Source: Thermaceae bacterium
GTDB taxonomy: Bacteria; Deinococcota; Deinococci; Deinococcales; Marinithermaceae
DNA length: 5,422 nucleotides
Direction: 5' to 3'
NCBI GenBank assembly: GCA_015490435.1
Contig: WFXV01000126.1
Coordinates: 1-5,422 of the forward strand
The translations under genes and the position numbers were made by a program. The notes beneath the pieces were generated by a model, which worked only from the letters and a program-made list of their open reading frames with translations, made no database searches and was not told the DNA's origin. This document shows positions 1 to 5,422 of this stretch, in pieces (within the stretch, counting starts at the first letter, position 1; the number at the start of each line of letters is the position of its first letter).

Positions 1-775
1 CTTCGCCAAGATGCGCTGGGTCTCGGACAAGCTCGAGGAGGCGAAGCGCCCCCCGGAAGAGGCCTACCAAAGGCTCTACCGCGGCCAGTGGGGCCCGGCC
101 TACCGGGGCGAGCCGAAGGCGGTGGCCTACGCCTGGCGCGAGCTGCTCGCCGCCGAAAACCGCTGCGACCCCCGGAAGTACGCCTGGCTCGAGCTCTACC
201 TCGAGGACATGGATGCAGACGGCTTCGCCGAGGCGATCCTCGAGAGCCACACCCTGAACCTCTACCTCCGCCCCGCCGAGGGGGGCGCGCTCTTTGCATT
301 CGACGTGCGGGAGCTCGAGGCACCCTTGCTCGGGGGCCGGAGCCTGGTGCCCCGGATCGCCGCCGAGCCGGAGGCGCTCTGGGAAGGCTGGGACGGGGCC
401 CGCTTCGAAGCCGCCAAGTACCGCGACCGGGTCCACCTGGCCGCGAGCCACCGTGGCTTCGCCCTGAAAGCCACCTACCGCCCGCGGCCGAAGGAGGAGG
501 CGCTTTTGCTCGAGTGGCGGATCGGGCGCGAGGACGGCGAGGCCTTCTCCGGCTACTTCGCCTTGAACCTCGCGCTAAGAGACCCCCCGGCCGCGCTCCC
601 CGAAGGCCCCGCCGAGCAACACCGCCTCGCGCTCGGGGCGCTTTCCCTCGTCCTCGAAAGCCCGAGGGCCTTCTCCCTCGAGCGCCGGGAGAACGACCTC
701 CTCCTCGTCTTCCCCACCGAGATCCCGCCGGAGAAAAGCCGCCGGCACCGGCTTCTCCTCCGGGTGGAGCGGTGA
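1..775 (+). CDS. GH57-type glycoside hydrolase / 4-alpha-glucanotransferase-like protein, C-terminal part (5' end outside window)
   Basis: The frame is open to the left edge (first whole codon at base 2), so the ATG at 11 is probably an internal Met and the catalytic (beta/alpha)7 barrel lies outside. Numbering from that Met, residues 1-50 (RWVSDKLEEA, then LYRGQWGPAY and an Ala-rich helix) resemble the helical region that follows the barrel in GH57 amylases and 4-alpha-glucanotransferases (DUF1925-like). From about residue 58 to the end (YLEDMDADGFAEAIL, then LRPAEGGALFAFDVRELEAP) it resembles the C-terminal DUF1926 beta-sandwich: an acidic D-x-D-x-DG turn, P-x-x-GG, then alternating beta strands. 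In the family these enzymes cleave or transfer alpha-1,4-glucan chains in the cytoplasm. The usual WHG-x-FGG-x-Y segment is replaced here, so activity cannot be assumed. It shares a 4-bp GTGA overlap with the next gene. The family assignment is pattern recognition, and the exact enzyme cannot be named without the N-terminus. Confidence 0.62.
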   Translation, partial: FAKMRWVSDKLEEAKRPPEEAYQRLYRGQWGPAYRGEPKAVAYAWRELLAAENRCDPRKYAWLELYLEDMDADGFAEAILESHTLNLYLRPAEGGALFAFDVRELEAPLLGGRSLVPRIAAEPEALWEGWDGARFEAAKYRDRVHLAASHRGFALKATYRPRPKEEALLLEWRIGREDGEAFSGYFALNLALRDPPAALPEGPAEQHRLALGALSLVLESPRAFSLERRENDLLLVFPTEIPPEKSRRHRLLLRVER

Positions 776-1338
776 GCCCCGCGGGCTTCCTCCTCCTTCT
801 GGAAGCGGCGCTCGGCCTCCTGGGGGCGGCGGGGATGGCGGCGCTCGGGCTCCCGGTGGTGGCAAAGCCCGACCCCTACCGCGACACCCTCGCCTTCCTC
901 CTCCTTTTTGCCCTCCTCGCCCTGCTCGAGGCCGCCTTCGCCCGCCTCTTCCCGAACTCCTACCGGACCGCGGAGGCGCTGATCCGGGCCGCCGTCCGCG
1001 CCCTCCCCGAAGGGGCACTCCTGCCCCTCGCTGGAGCGAGCGCCGTCGCCGAGGAGCTCTTCTTCCGGGGCCTCGTCGTCGGCGGGCTCGCCCGCGTCCT
1101 CCCGCCGCCCCTCGCGGTGGTCGCGGGCGCCCTGGTCTTCGCCCTATTCCACCCGGTCCCCGACCGGCGGGCCTGGGCCTATCCCCTCTACGTCTTCCTC
1201 GCCGGCCTCCTCTTCGGCGCCTTCTACCTCGCCACCGGCTCCCTCGTCCCCGGCATCCTCGCCCACTACCTGACGAACGCCCGCGCCTTCGAGGAGGCCA
1301 AGGGACCTCCGTCCCCAAAGGACCGGTATCTTGGGTAG
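772..1338 (+). CDS. CPBP-family intramembrane metalloprotease (CAAX protease / Abi type)
   Basis: A 188-residue, very hydrophobic protein that carries all three signature motifs of the CPBP (PF02517, Rce1-like) family: EExxxR at residues 94-99 (EELFFR), FxxxH at 123-127 (FALFH) and HxxxN at 165-169 (HYLTN). The Glu and His residues would bind the catalytic metal inside the membrane. Likely membrane spans are about 4-27, 38-57, 80-93, 110-127 and 137-165. Bacterial members act in peptide maturation, bacteriocin self-immunity or unknown roles, and the substrate here cannot be inferred. I chose GTG at 772 because it overlaps the upstream stop (GTGA), has a weak purine-rich stretch (GGTGGAG, 763-769) just upstream, and keeps the first membrane helix. 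The ATG at 835 would cut that helix, and the frame extending up to 88 is only a shadow of the upstream gene. The overlap suggests translational coupling to the GH57-type gene. Confidence 0.85.
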   Translation: MSPAGFLLLLEAALGLLGAAGMAALGLPVVAKPDPYRDTLAFLLLFALLALLEAAFARLFPNSYRTAEALIRAAVRALPEGALLPLAGASAVAEELFFRGLVVGGLARVLPPPLAVVAGALVFALFHPVPDRRAWAYPLYVFLAGLLFGAFYLATGSLVPGILAHYLTNARAFEEAKGPPSPKDRYLG

Positions 1339-1339
1339 C

Positions 1340-1344
1340 GGAGG
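1340..1344 (+). promoter_or_regulatory. Shine-Dalgarno site of icd
   Basis: GGAGG lies 9 nt before the ATG at 1354, inside the 15-bp gap after the protease stop codon. It supports that ATG as the start. It also shows that this genome uses SD-led initiation as well as the SD-less starts seen at 2702, 4503 and 4527. Confidence 0.75.
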
Positions 1345-1353
1345 CTTGGGAGC

Positions 1354-2628
<1,275 letters not shown>

Positions 2629-2642
2629 CCCCGGCGCCGCGC

Positions 2643-2676
2643 GGGGCGGGCGGTCAAAAGCCGCCCGCCCCTTTTT
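2643..2676 (+). terminator. Rho-independent terminator of the icd transcript
   Basis: A perfect 11-bp G/C stem (2643-2653 GGGGCGGGCGG with 2661-2671) closes a 7-nt loop TCAAAAG and runs directly into TTTTT (2672-2676). It begins 15 bp after the icd stop. The C-run at 2629-2632 could form a competing small hairpin with GGGG 2643-2646, but the main stem is far stronger. The T-run follows only on the + strand, so it acts for icd, and it insulates mscL from upstream readthrough. Confidence 0.93.
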
Positions 2677-2686
2677 GTTCCCGCGA

Positions 2687-2692
2687 TAAACT
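2687..2692 (+). promoter_or_regulatory. Probable -10 box (TAAACT) of the mscL promoter, near-leaderless
   Basis: TAAACT fits the TANNNT -10 pattern and ends 9 nt before the mscL ATG at 2702, which predicts a leader of only about 0-4 nt. No GGAGG-like SD lies between it and the ATG. It begins 10 bp after the icd terminator T-run. A -35 at the usual distance would fall inside the terminator stem and does not resemble TTGACA, so the promoter is inferred mainly from spacing and AT content. Confidence 0.5.
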
Positions 2693-2701
2693 GGGAACGT
2701 T

Positions 2702-3142
2702 ATGTTGAAGGAGTTCAAGGAGTTCATTCAAAGGGGCAACGTCCTCGATATGGCGATCGGCATCGTGATCGGCGCCGCCTTCGGGGCGGTGGTGAAGTCG
2801 TTTGTCCAGAACGTCCTCATGCCACCGATCGGGCTCCTCCTAGGCGGGACCGATTTCTCCAACCTCTACATCGTGCTCAAGGCCGGCACCGAGCCCGGCC
2901 CCTACCCCACCCTGAAGGCGGCGCAGGAGGCCGGCGCCACCGTGCTCGCCTGGGGGCTTTGGGTCAACGAGGTGATCAACTTCCTCATCATCGCCTTCGC
3001 CATCTTCCTGGTGGTCAAGGCGGTGAACCAGATGCGGCGGAAGGAGGAGGAAAAGAAGGAAGAGCCCAAGCCTCCGGAGCCGCCCGAGGAGATCCTGCTC
3101 CTTCGGGAGATCCGGGACGCCCTCCTCAAGAAGGAGGGTTGA
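2702..3142 (+). CDS. mscL: Large-conductance mechanosensitive channel MscL
   Basis: Inner-membrane homopentameric channel that opens under membrane tension during hypo-osmotic shock and releases small solutes. The 146 residues match the family end to end: amphipathic N-terminal helix (MLKEFKEFIQRGN), TM1 with the glycine/alanine-rich pore lining (GNVLDMAIGIVIGAAFGAVV, about 12-40), the MPPIGLLLGG turn (40-49), an outer loop to about residue 84, TM2 (about 86-108, NFLIIAFAIFLVVKAVN), then a charged linker and a C-terminal helix (EEILLLREIRDALLKKEG) that forms the cytoplasmic bundle. The outer loop is about 11 residues longer than in E. coli (total 136 there), a length variant I recall from other bacteria. 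The ATG follows a -10-like box directly with no SD. The last 17 bp overlap the convergent DUF4388 gene. Confidence 0.97.
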   Translation: MLKEFKEFIQRGNVLDMAIGIVIGAAFGAVVKSFVQNVLMPPIGLLLGGTDFSNLYIVLKAGTEPGPYPTLKAAQEAGATVLAWGLWVNEVINFLIIAFAIFLVVKAVNQMRRKEEEKKEEPKPPEPPEEILLLREIRDALLKKEG

Positions 3143-3449
3143 GCTCCATCGTCTCGAGCACCAGCCGGTCCGCCGGCCGGTCGAGCACGGTGGGGCAGCG
3201 TCGGGGGCGAACCCCCCGCTGAAAGAGAAAGACCACCTCGGGGGCCTGGTAGAGCTCCGCGAGCCGGGCCACGAGCTGGGACCACTCGAGGGGGGCCGCC
3301 CCCTCCCGGGCGAAGACCACCTTCCCGTGCCGCAGGTAGAGTTGGATCGGGGGCTCCCCCCGGGCGGCGAGCAGGAGCTCGCCGTCCCTTCCCTTTAGGA
3401 GAATCAGGAGCTCCGAGGGCTTGAGGCCGGTGAGGCTGCCGCCGAACAT
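3126..3449 (-). CDS. Small DUF4388 / PATAN-like domain protein
   Basis: A 107-residue soluble protein with no signal peptide or membrane segment. Its opening (MFGGSLTGLKPSELLILL, then G-x-L-x-L at 23-27, IQLYLRHGKVVFAR at 35-48) matches the DUF4388/PATAN pattern of G-x-L, an L-rich helix, G-x-L-x-L, and a strand ending in G-x-V-x-x-A. The tail (DRLVLETMEL, 94-103) resembles the helix that often closes such domains. Such domains occur in cyanobacterial PatA-type regulators and in many standalone bacterial proteins, and are thought to mediate protein contacts; no enzyme activity is known. It lies 34 bp downstream of the THUMP methyltransferase gene on the same strand, so cotranscription is likely. 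Its 3' end overlaps mscL by 17 bp tail to tail, with no terminator between them. The ATG at 3449 fits the usual start of the domain and has a GGAGGG upstream. The biological role is unknown. Confidence 0.72.
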   Translation of the reverse strand: MFGGSLTGLKPSELLILLKGRDGELLLAARGEPPIQLYLRHGKVVFAREGAAPLEWSQLVARLAELYQAPEVVFLFQRGVRPRRCPTVLDRPADRLVLETMELNPPS

Positions 3450-3471
3450 GCCCGGATTTTTGCCCTCCGGG
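3450..3471 (-). promoter_or_regulatory. SD region of the DUF4388 gene folded in a possible hairpin
   Basis: On the - strand a GGAGGG (3468-3463) lies 13 nt before the ATG, farther than usual. A 6-bp inverted repeat (CCCGGA at 3471-3466 with TCCGGG at 3456-3451) folds around the loop GGGCAAAAA and ends 1 nt before the ATG. The first three SD bases are in the stem and the other three in the loop. Folding would shorten the SD-start distance or partly hide the SD. The sequence is certain; the function is inference. Confidence 0.35.
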
Positions 3472-3483
3472 GTAAACGCGGCG

Positions 3484-4503
3484 TTAATCGGAGTCCCGCT
3501 CGAAAACGAAGTAGCCGGGATAAAGCCCGCCGATCTCCAAAACCCGGCGGTGCACTAGGGAAAAGCCGACGACCCGCCGCGCGATCCGGTCCACCCAGCC
3601 CCGTTTCAGGACCAGGAACCCAAGCCTGCCTCCGGGGCGGAGCACCCGGCGGGCCCCAGTGAAGAAGTCGAGGTAGAGGCGAAAGAGGTTTTCCGAGCGG
3701 CCGAGGCGCTTGCCGTAGGGGGGGTTCGCCACCACGAAGTCGAAGGTCCCCTCCCCGAAGGCCTCGCCCAGGCGGCGGGCGTCGCCCCGCGCGAAGCGCA
3801 CCCGCCCCTCCACCCCGGCGGAGCGGGCGTTTTTCCACGCTCCCTCGACCGCCTTCGGGTTTTTATCGATCCCCAGCACCTCGAGCTCGGGGAAGGCCTG
3901 GGCGGCCTCGATCGCGATCGTGCCCGATCCGGTGAAGGCGTCGAGCAAGCGCCCCCGCCGCGCCCCAAGCAGGTGCAAAAGACCAAAGGCCACGCTGGTC
4001 TTGAGCGAGGCCGGGGGCGCGTAGACCTTGGGGTAGCGCAGGGAGAGGGCGCGGTCGGTGAGCTGGACCCCGAGGAAGAGGGCGTCCTCGAAGAGGTCCA
4101 CCCGGACCCGGAACTCGGGGTGCTCGAGGTCCACCGGCGCCCGGTAGCGCTCGACCAGAACCGCCCCGTAGGCGCGCTCGAGCTCGGGGCTTTTAAAATC
4201 GTGCCGCCCCCGTCGGTAGACCCGCACGGCAAAGCGCACCCCGGGGCCAAGCCCGGGCAGCGAAAACCGGGCGAGCGCCTCGAGCGCCGCCTCCAGGGTG
4301 GGCGCAGAGATGCGCGCGTGCCCCAAAAACCGCACCACGTGGTGCACCGAGCGCAAGGCGAAGAGCGGCCCGGCCTCTGGCGCCTCGGCGATGAGCAGCC
4401 CGCCGTAGCCGAAGGGCCGGGCCTCGCCGGATAGCCCCCGCTCCCGAAGCTCGTCCAGGGTGACGTCCTCGAGGCCGGGGTCGGCGGTGAGGAGAAAGCG
4501 CAT
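3484..4503 (-). CDS. trmN: THUMP-domain SAM-dependent RNA methyltransferase, probable tRNA (guanine(6)-N2)-methyltransferase
   Basis: 339 residues in two parts. Residues 1-165 hold a ferredoxin-like start (LLTADPGLEDVTLDELRERG) and a THUMP RNA-binding domain (about 45-150, ending VQLTDRALSLRYPKVYAPPAS). Residues 166-339 are a class I Rossmann methyltransferase: SAM-binding motif I LLDAFTGSGTIAIEAA (186-201), acidic motif II residue D213 in GIDKNPKAVE, and catalytic motif IV NPPY at 260-263, typical of N-methylation of a base exocyclic amine. Size and layout match Thermus thermophilus TrmN/archaeal Trm14 (about 335 residues), which makes m2G at position 6 of tRNA. The alternative is an rRNA m2G methyltransferase of the RlmL/RlmK type, but those are usually longer. 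The family is clear; the exact target is inferred. The ATG at 4503 has no SD and starts at the expected family N-terminus, only 23 bp from the divergent NUDIX gene start. Confidence 0.82.
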   Translation of the reverse strand: MRFLLTADPGLEDVTLDELRERGLSGEARPFGYGGLLIAEAPEAGPLFALRSVHHVVRFLGHARISAPTLEAALEALARFSLPGLGPGVRFAVRVYRRGRHDFKSPELERAYGAVLVERYRAPVDLEHPEFRVRVDLFEDALFLGVQLTDRALSLRYPKVYAPPASLKTSVAFGLLHLLGARRGRLLDAFTGSGTIAIEAAQAFPELEVLGIDKNPKAVEGAWKNARSAGVEGRVRFARGDARRLGEAFGEGTFDFVVANPPYGKRLGRSENLFRLYLDFFTGARRVLRPGGRLGFLVLKRGWVDRIARRVVGFSLVHRRVLEIGGLYPGYFVFERDSD

Positions 4504-4510
4504 TTTTTCA

Positions 4511-4519
4511 TTATGCTAA
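4511..4519. promoter_or_regulatory. Shared divergent -10 element between the methyltransferase and NUDIX genes
   Basis: The 23-bp gap between the two start codons contains TTATGCTAA, with TTA/TAA symmetry. On the + strand TATGCT (4512-4517) is a TANNNT box ending 9 nt before the NUDIX ATG (4527). On the - strand TAGCAT (4518-4513) is a TANNNT box ending 9 nt before the methyltransferase ATG (4503). Neither gene has an SD in this gap. Both mRNAs would therefore be nearly leaderless and driven from one overlapping core. Matching -35 hexamers would lie inside the opposite gene and look weak (a possible TTCCAG at 4540-4535 on the - strand). Confidence 0.55.
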
Positions 4520-4526
4520 AGGGCGA

Positions 4527-5078
4527 ATGAAGCCCTGGAAGCGCCTCTCCCTGGAGGACCTGGTCACCGAGCCCGTCCGCATCGTCAAGGAACGGCTCCT
4601 CACCCACGCCGGCGCGGAGATCACCTACATCTACCGCCCGGGCCCGGTGGAGGCGGTCTTCGTCCTGCCCGTGACCCCCGAGAAGACCGCCTTCTTGGTC
4701 CGCCAGTACCGCCACCCCACGGGGAAGTTCTTGCTCGAGGTCCCCGCCGGCAAGGTGGACGAGGGCGAAAGCCCCGAGGCCGCCGCCCGGCGCGAGCTCA
4801 AGGAAGAGGTGGGGGCCGTGGTGGAGGAGCTCTTCCCCCTCCCCCCCTTCCACCCTCAGCCCTCCTTCAACGCGGTGGTCTTCCGGCCCTACCTCGCGCT
4901 CGGGGCCCGGCGGGTGGCCGAGCCCGAGCTCGAGCGCTCGGAGCTCCTGACCCCGCTCGAGCTCCCCTTGGCCGAGCTCTACCAGAGGCTCGAGGCCGGC
5001 GCCATCGAGGACGGCCCCACCGCCCTCACCCTCTTCTACGCCCGCCCCCGGCTCAAGGCCCTGGGCCTGCTCGATTGA
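4527..5078 (+). CDS. NUDIX hydrolase, ADP-ribose pyrophosphatase-like
   Basis: 183 residues, cytoplasmic. The full Nudix box GX5EX7REUXEEXGU is present at residues 75-97 (GKVDEGE, then RRELKEEVGA), with metal-binding E90, E93 and E94. Before it stand the typical ADP-ribose pyrophosphatase strands (VEAVFVLPVTPEKTAFLVRQYRHPTGKFLLEVPAG, 41-75; quoted motif parts are VRQYRHP and LEVPAG). Family members hydrolyse ADP-ribose or related nucleoside diphosphate sugars to AMP plus ribose 5-phosphate, a housecleaning role. After the box the sequence reads FHPQPSFNAVVFRPYLA (108-124), lacking the SPG...E loop seen in well-studied ADP-ribose pyrophosphatases, so the true substrate may differ. The ATG has no SD and follows a TANNNT box by 9 nt. 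The 3' end overlaps the convergent AbrB-type gene by 26 bp. Confidence 0.85.
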   Translation: MKPWKRLSLEDLVTEPVRIVKERLLTHAGAEITYIYRPGPVEAVFVLPVTPEKTAFLVRQYRHPTGKFLLEVPAGKVDEGESPEAAARRELKEEVGAVVEELFPLPPFHPQPSFNAVVFRPYLALGARRVAEPELERSELLTPLELPLAELYQRLEAGAIEDGPTALTLFYARPRLKALGLLD

Positions 5079-5422
5079 GCGCGATCAAAAACCGGGCGAG
5101 CCAGGGAGCGACCAGAAGGATCGTCACCACCCGGACGAAGTGCATCGCCGCCACCACCGCCCCTTTTCCCCCTTCGCTCTCGGCGACCACGCTCATCACC
5201 GAGATCCCCCCGGGCACGAAGCCGAAAAGGGCGCTCACCGCGTCGAGCCAGCCCAGGCGCACCACCAAGAAACTCAAAAGCGCCCCCACCAGGAGGAAGG
5301 TGGCCACCCCCAAAAGCGCCACCGGCAGGACCCGGAGGAGCACCGGCAAGAGCTCCCGCCGGGCGGAGCTCCCGGGCTGGGCGGGGGTTTTGATCCAGCT
5401 CCTCGTGGGGGCGATGGTGGGC
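5053..5422 (-). CDS. AbrB-type membrane protein (AbrB duplication family), C-terminal part (5' end outside window)
   Basis: The frame is open to the right edge (last whole codon starts at 5421), so the gene is partial. A TTG at 5349 is in frame but has no well-placed SD and is not needed as a start. The visible 122 or so residues give a short hydrophilic stretch (TPAQPGSSARREL), then hydrophobic segments (VALLGVATFLLVGALLSFLV), the segment DAVSALFGFVPGGISVMSVV with the PGG-x-x-x-M motif, and AAMHFVRVVTILLVAPWLARFL with the H-x-x-R motif. That order is typical of the AbrB/PF05145 membrane family, which is often mislabelled as ammonia monooxygenase or as the unrelated AbrB transcription factor. 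E. coli AbrB belongs to it, and its function is poorly known (putative transport or regulation). The C-terminal codons overlap the NUDIX gene by 26 bp. Confidence 0.75.
   Translation of the reverse strand, partial: PTIAPTRSWIKTPAQPGSSARRELLPVLLRVLPVALLGVATFLLVGALLSFLVVRLGWLDAVSALFGFVPGGISVMSVVAESEGGKGAVVAAMHFVRVVTILLVAPWLARFLIALNRAGPGP

Noticed and set aside
88..771. Upstream extension of the protease frame to an ATG at 88
   Set aside because: The translated extension is Arg/Pro/Gly-rich shadow of the GH57-type gene; the family domain begins after the GTG at 772.
1302..1315. Small hairpin GGGAC-CTCC-GTCCC near the protease 3' end, considered as a terminator
   Set aside because: Only 5 bp, inside the coding region and not followed by a T-run.
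1327..1332. TATCTT as a -10 box for an icd-specific promoter inside the protease gene
   Set aside because: Fits TANNNT and would give a short leader with the SD, but it is within coding sequence, has no visible -35, and one such match in the search space is not surprising.
3474..3488. Inverted repeat AACGC-G-GCGTT at the methyltransferase stop codon, considered as a terminator or operator
   Set aside because: Five base pairs with a 1-nt loop cannot form a hairpin, and no T-run follows on the - strand; as DNA symmetry it is too short to call an operator.
3606..4853. Long 415-codon frame on the - strand spanning the methyltransferase and NUDIX genes
   Set aside because: Serine/arginine/proline-rich shadow that crosses the divergent promoter gap; both real genes carry clear family motifs.
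5347..5349. TTG as the start of the AbrB-type gene
   Set aside because: The frame is open to the window edge and the nearest purine run (GGGAG) is only 3 nt away, too close for an SD; a partial gene is the simpler reading.

Overview
The window is compact, GC-rich (roughly 70% by eye) bacterial chromosome. It carries eight protein genes, two of them cut by the window edges, and almost no spare DNA. The best guess for the host is a member of the Thermus/Meiothermus/Oceanithermus/Marinithermus group (Deinococcota). This rests on the strong G/C third-position bias, Leu/Glu/Arg/Ala/Pro-rich proteins, a THUMP methyltransferase of the size and design of Thermus TrmN, and start codons that lack a Shine-Dalgarno sequence but have a TANNNT -10 box just upstream, a promoter style well known in Deinococcota. 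No rRNA, tRNA, CRISPR array, insertion sequence or prophage gene is visible. The placement is inference, not a database match.

Left block, + strand, 1-2676. The C-terminal part of a glycoside hydrolase family 57 (GH57)-type protein ends in a GTGA overlap with a CPBP-family intramembrane metalloprotease. Fifteen bases later comes icd, an E. coli-sized NADP-dependent isocitrate dehydrogenase of the TCA cycle. The block closes with a textbook intrinsic terminator (11-bp perfect stem plus T5). The close spacing suggests cotranscription of the three genes, although icd could also have its own promoter.

Middle block, 2687-4503. mscL (mechanosensitive channel, + strand) starts right behind the terminator from a probable leaderless promoter. 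It runs head-on into a small DUF4388/PATAN-like gene on the - strand, and the two coding regions overlap by 17 bp. The DUF4388 gene lies 34 bp downstream of a THUMP-domain RNA methyltransferase (probable trmN, tRNA m2G6 methylation) on the same strand, so these two probably form an operon.

Right block, 4504-5422. The methyltransferase and a NUDIX hydrolase (ADP-ribose pyrophosphatase-like) are divergent, with only 23 bp between their start codons. In that gap one AT-rich element (TTATGCTAA, 4511-4519) reads as a TANNNT box on both strands, each exactly 9 nt from its own ATG. The NUDIX gene then overlaps by 26 bp, tail to tail, an AbrB-type membrane protein that leaves the window.

The genes are mostly housekeeping, and I see no defence, secretion or biosynthetic system. 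The most interesting signals are regulatory and architectural: the shared divergent -10 element, the identical 9-nt spacing at three SD-less starts, two overlapping convergent gene ends, and a hairpin over the ribosome-binding region of the DUF4388 gene.
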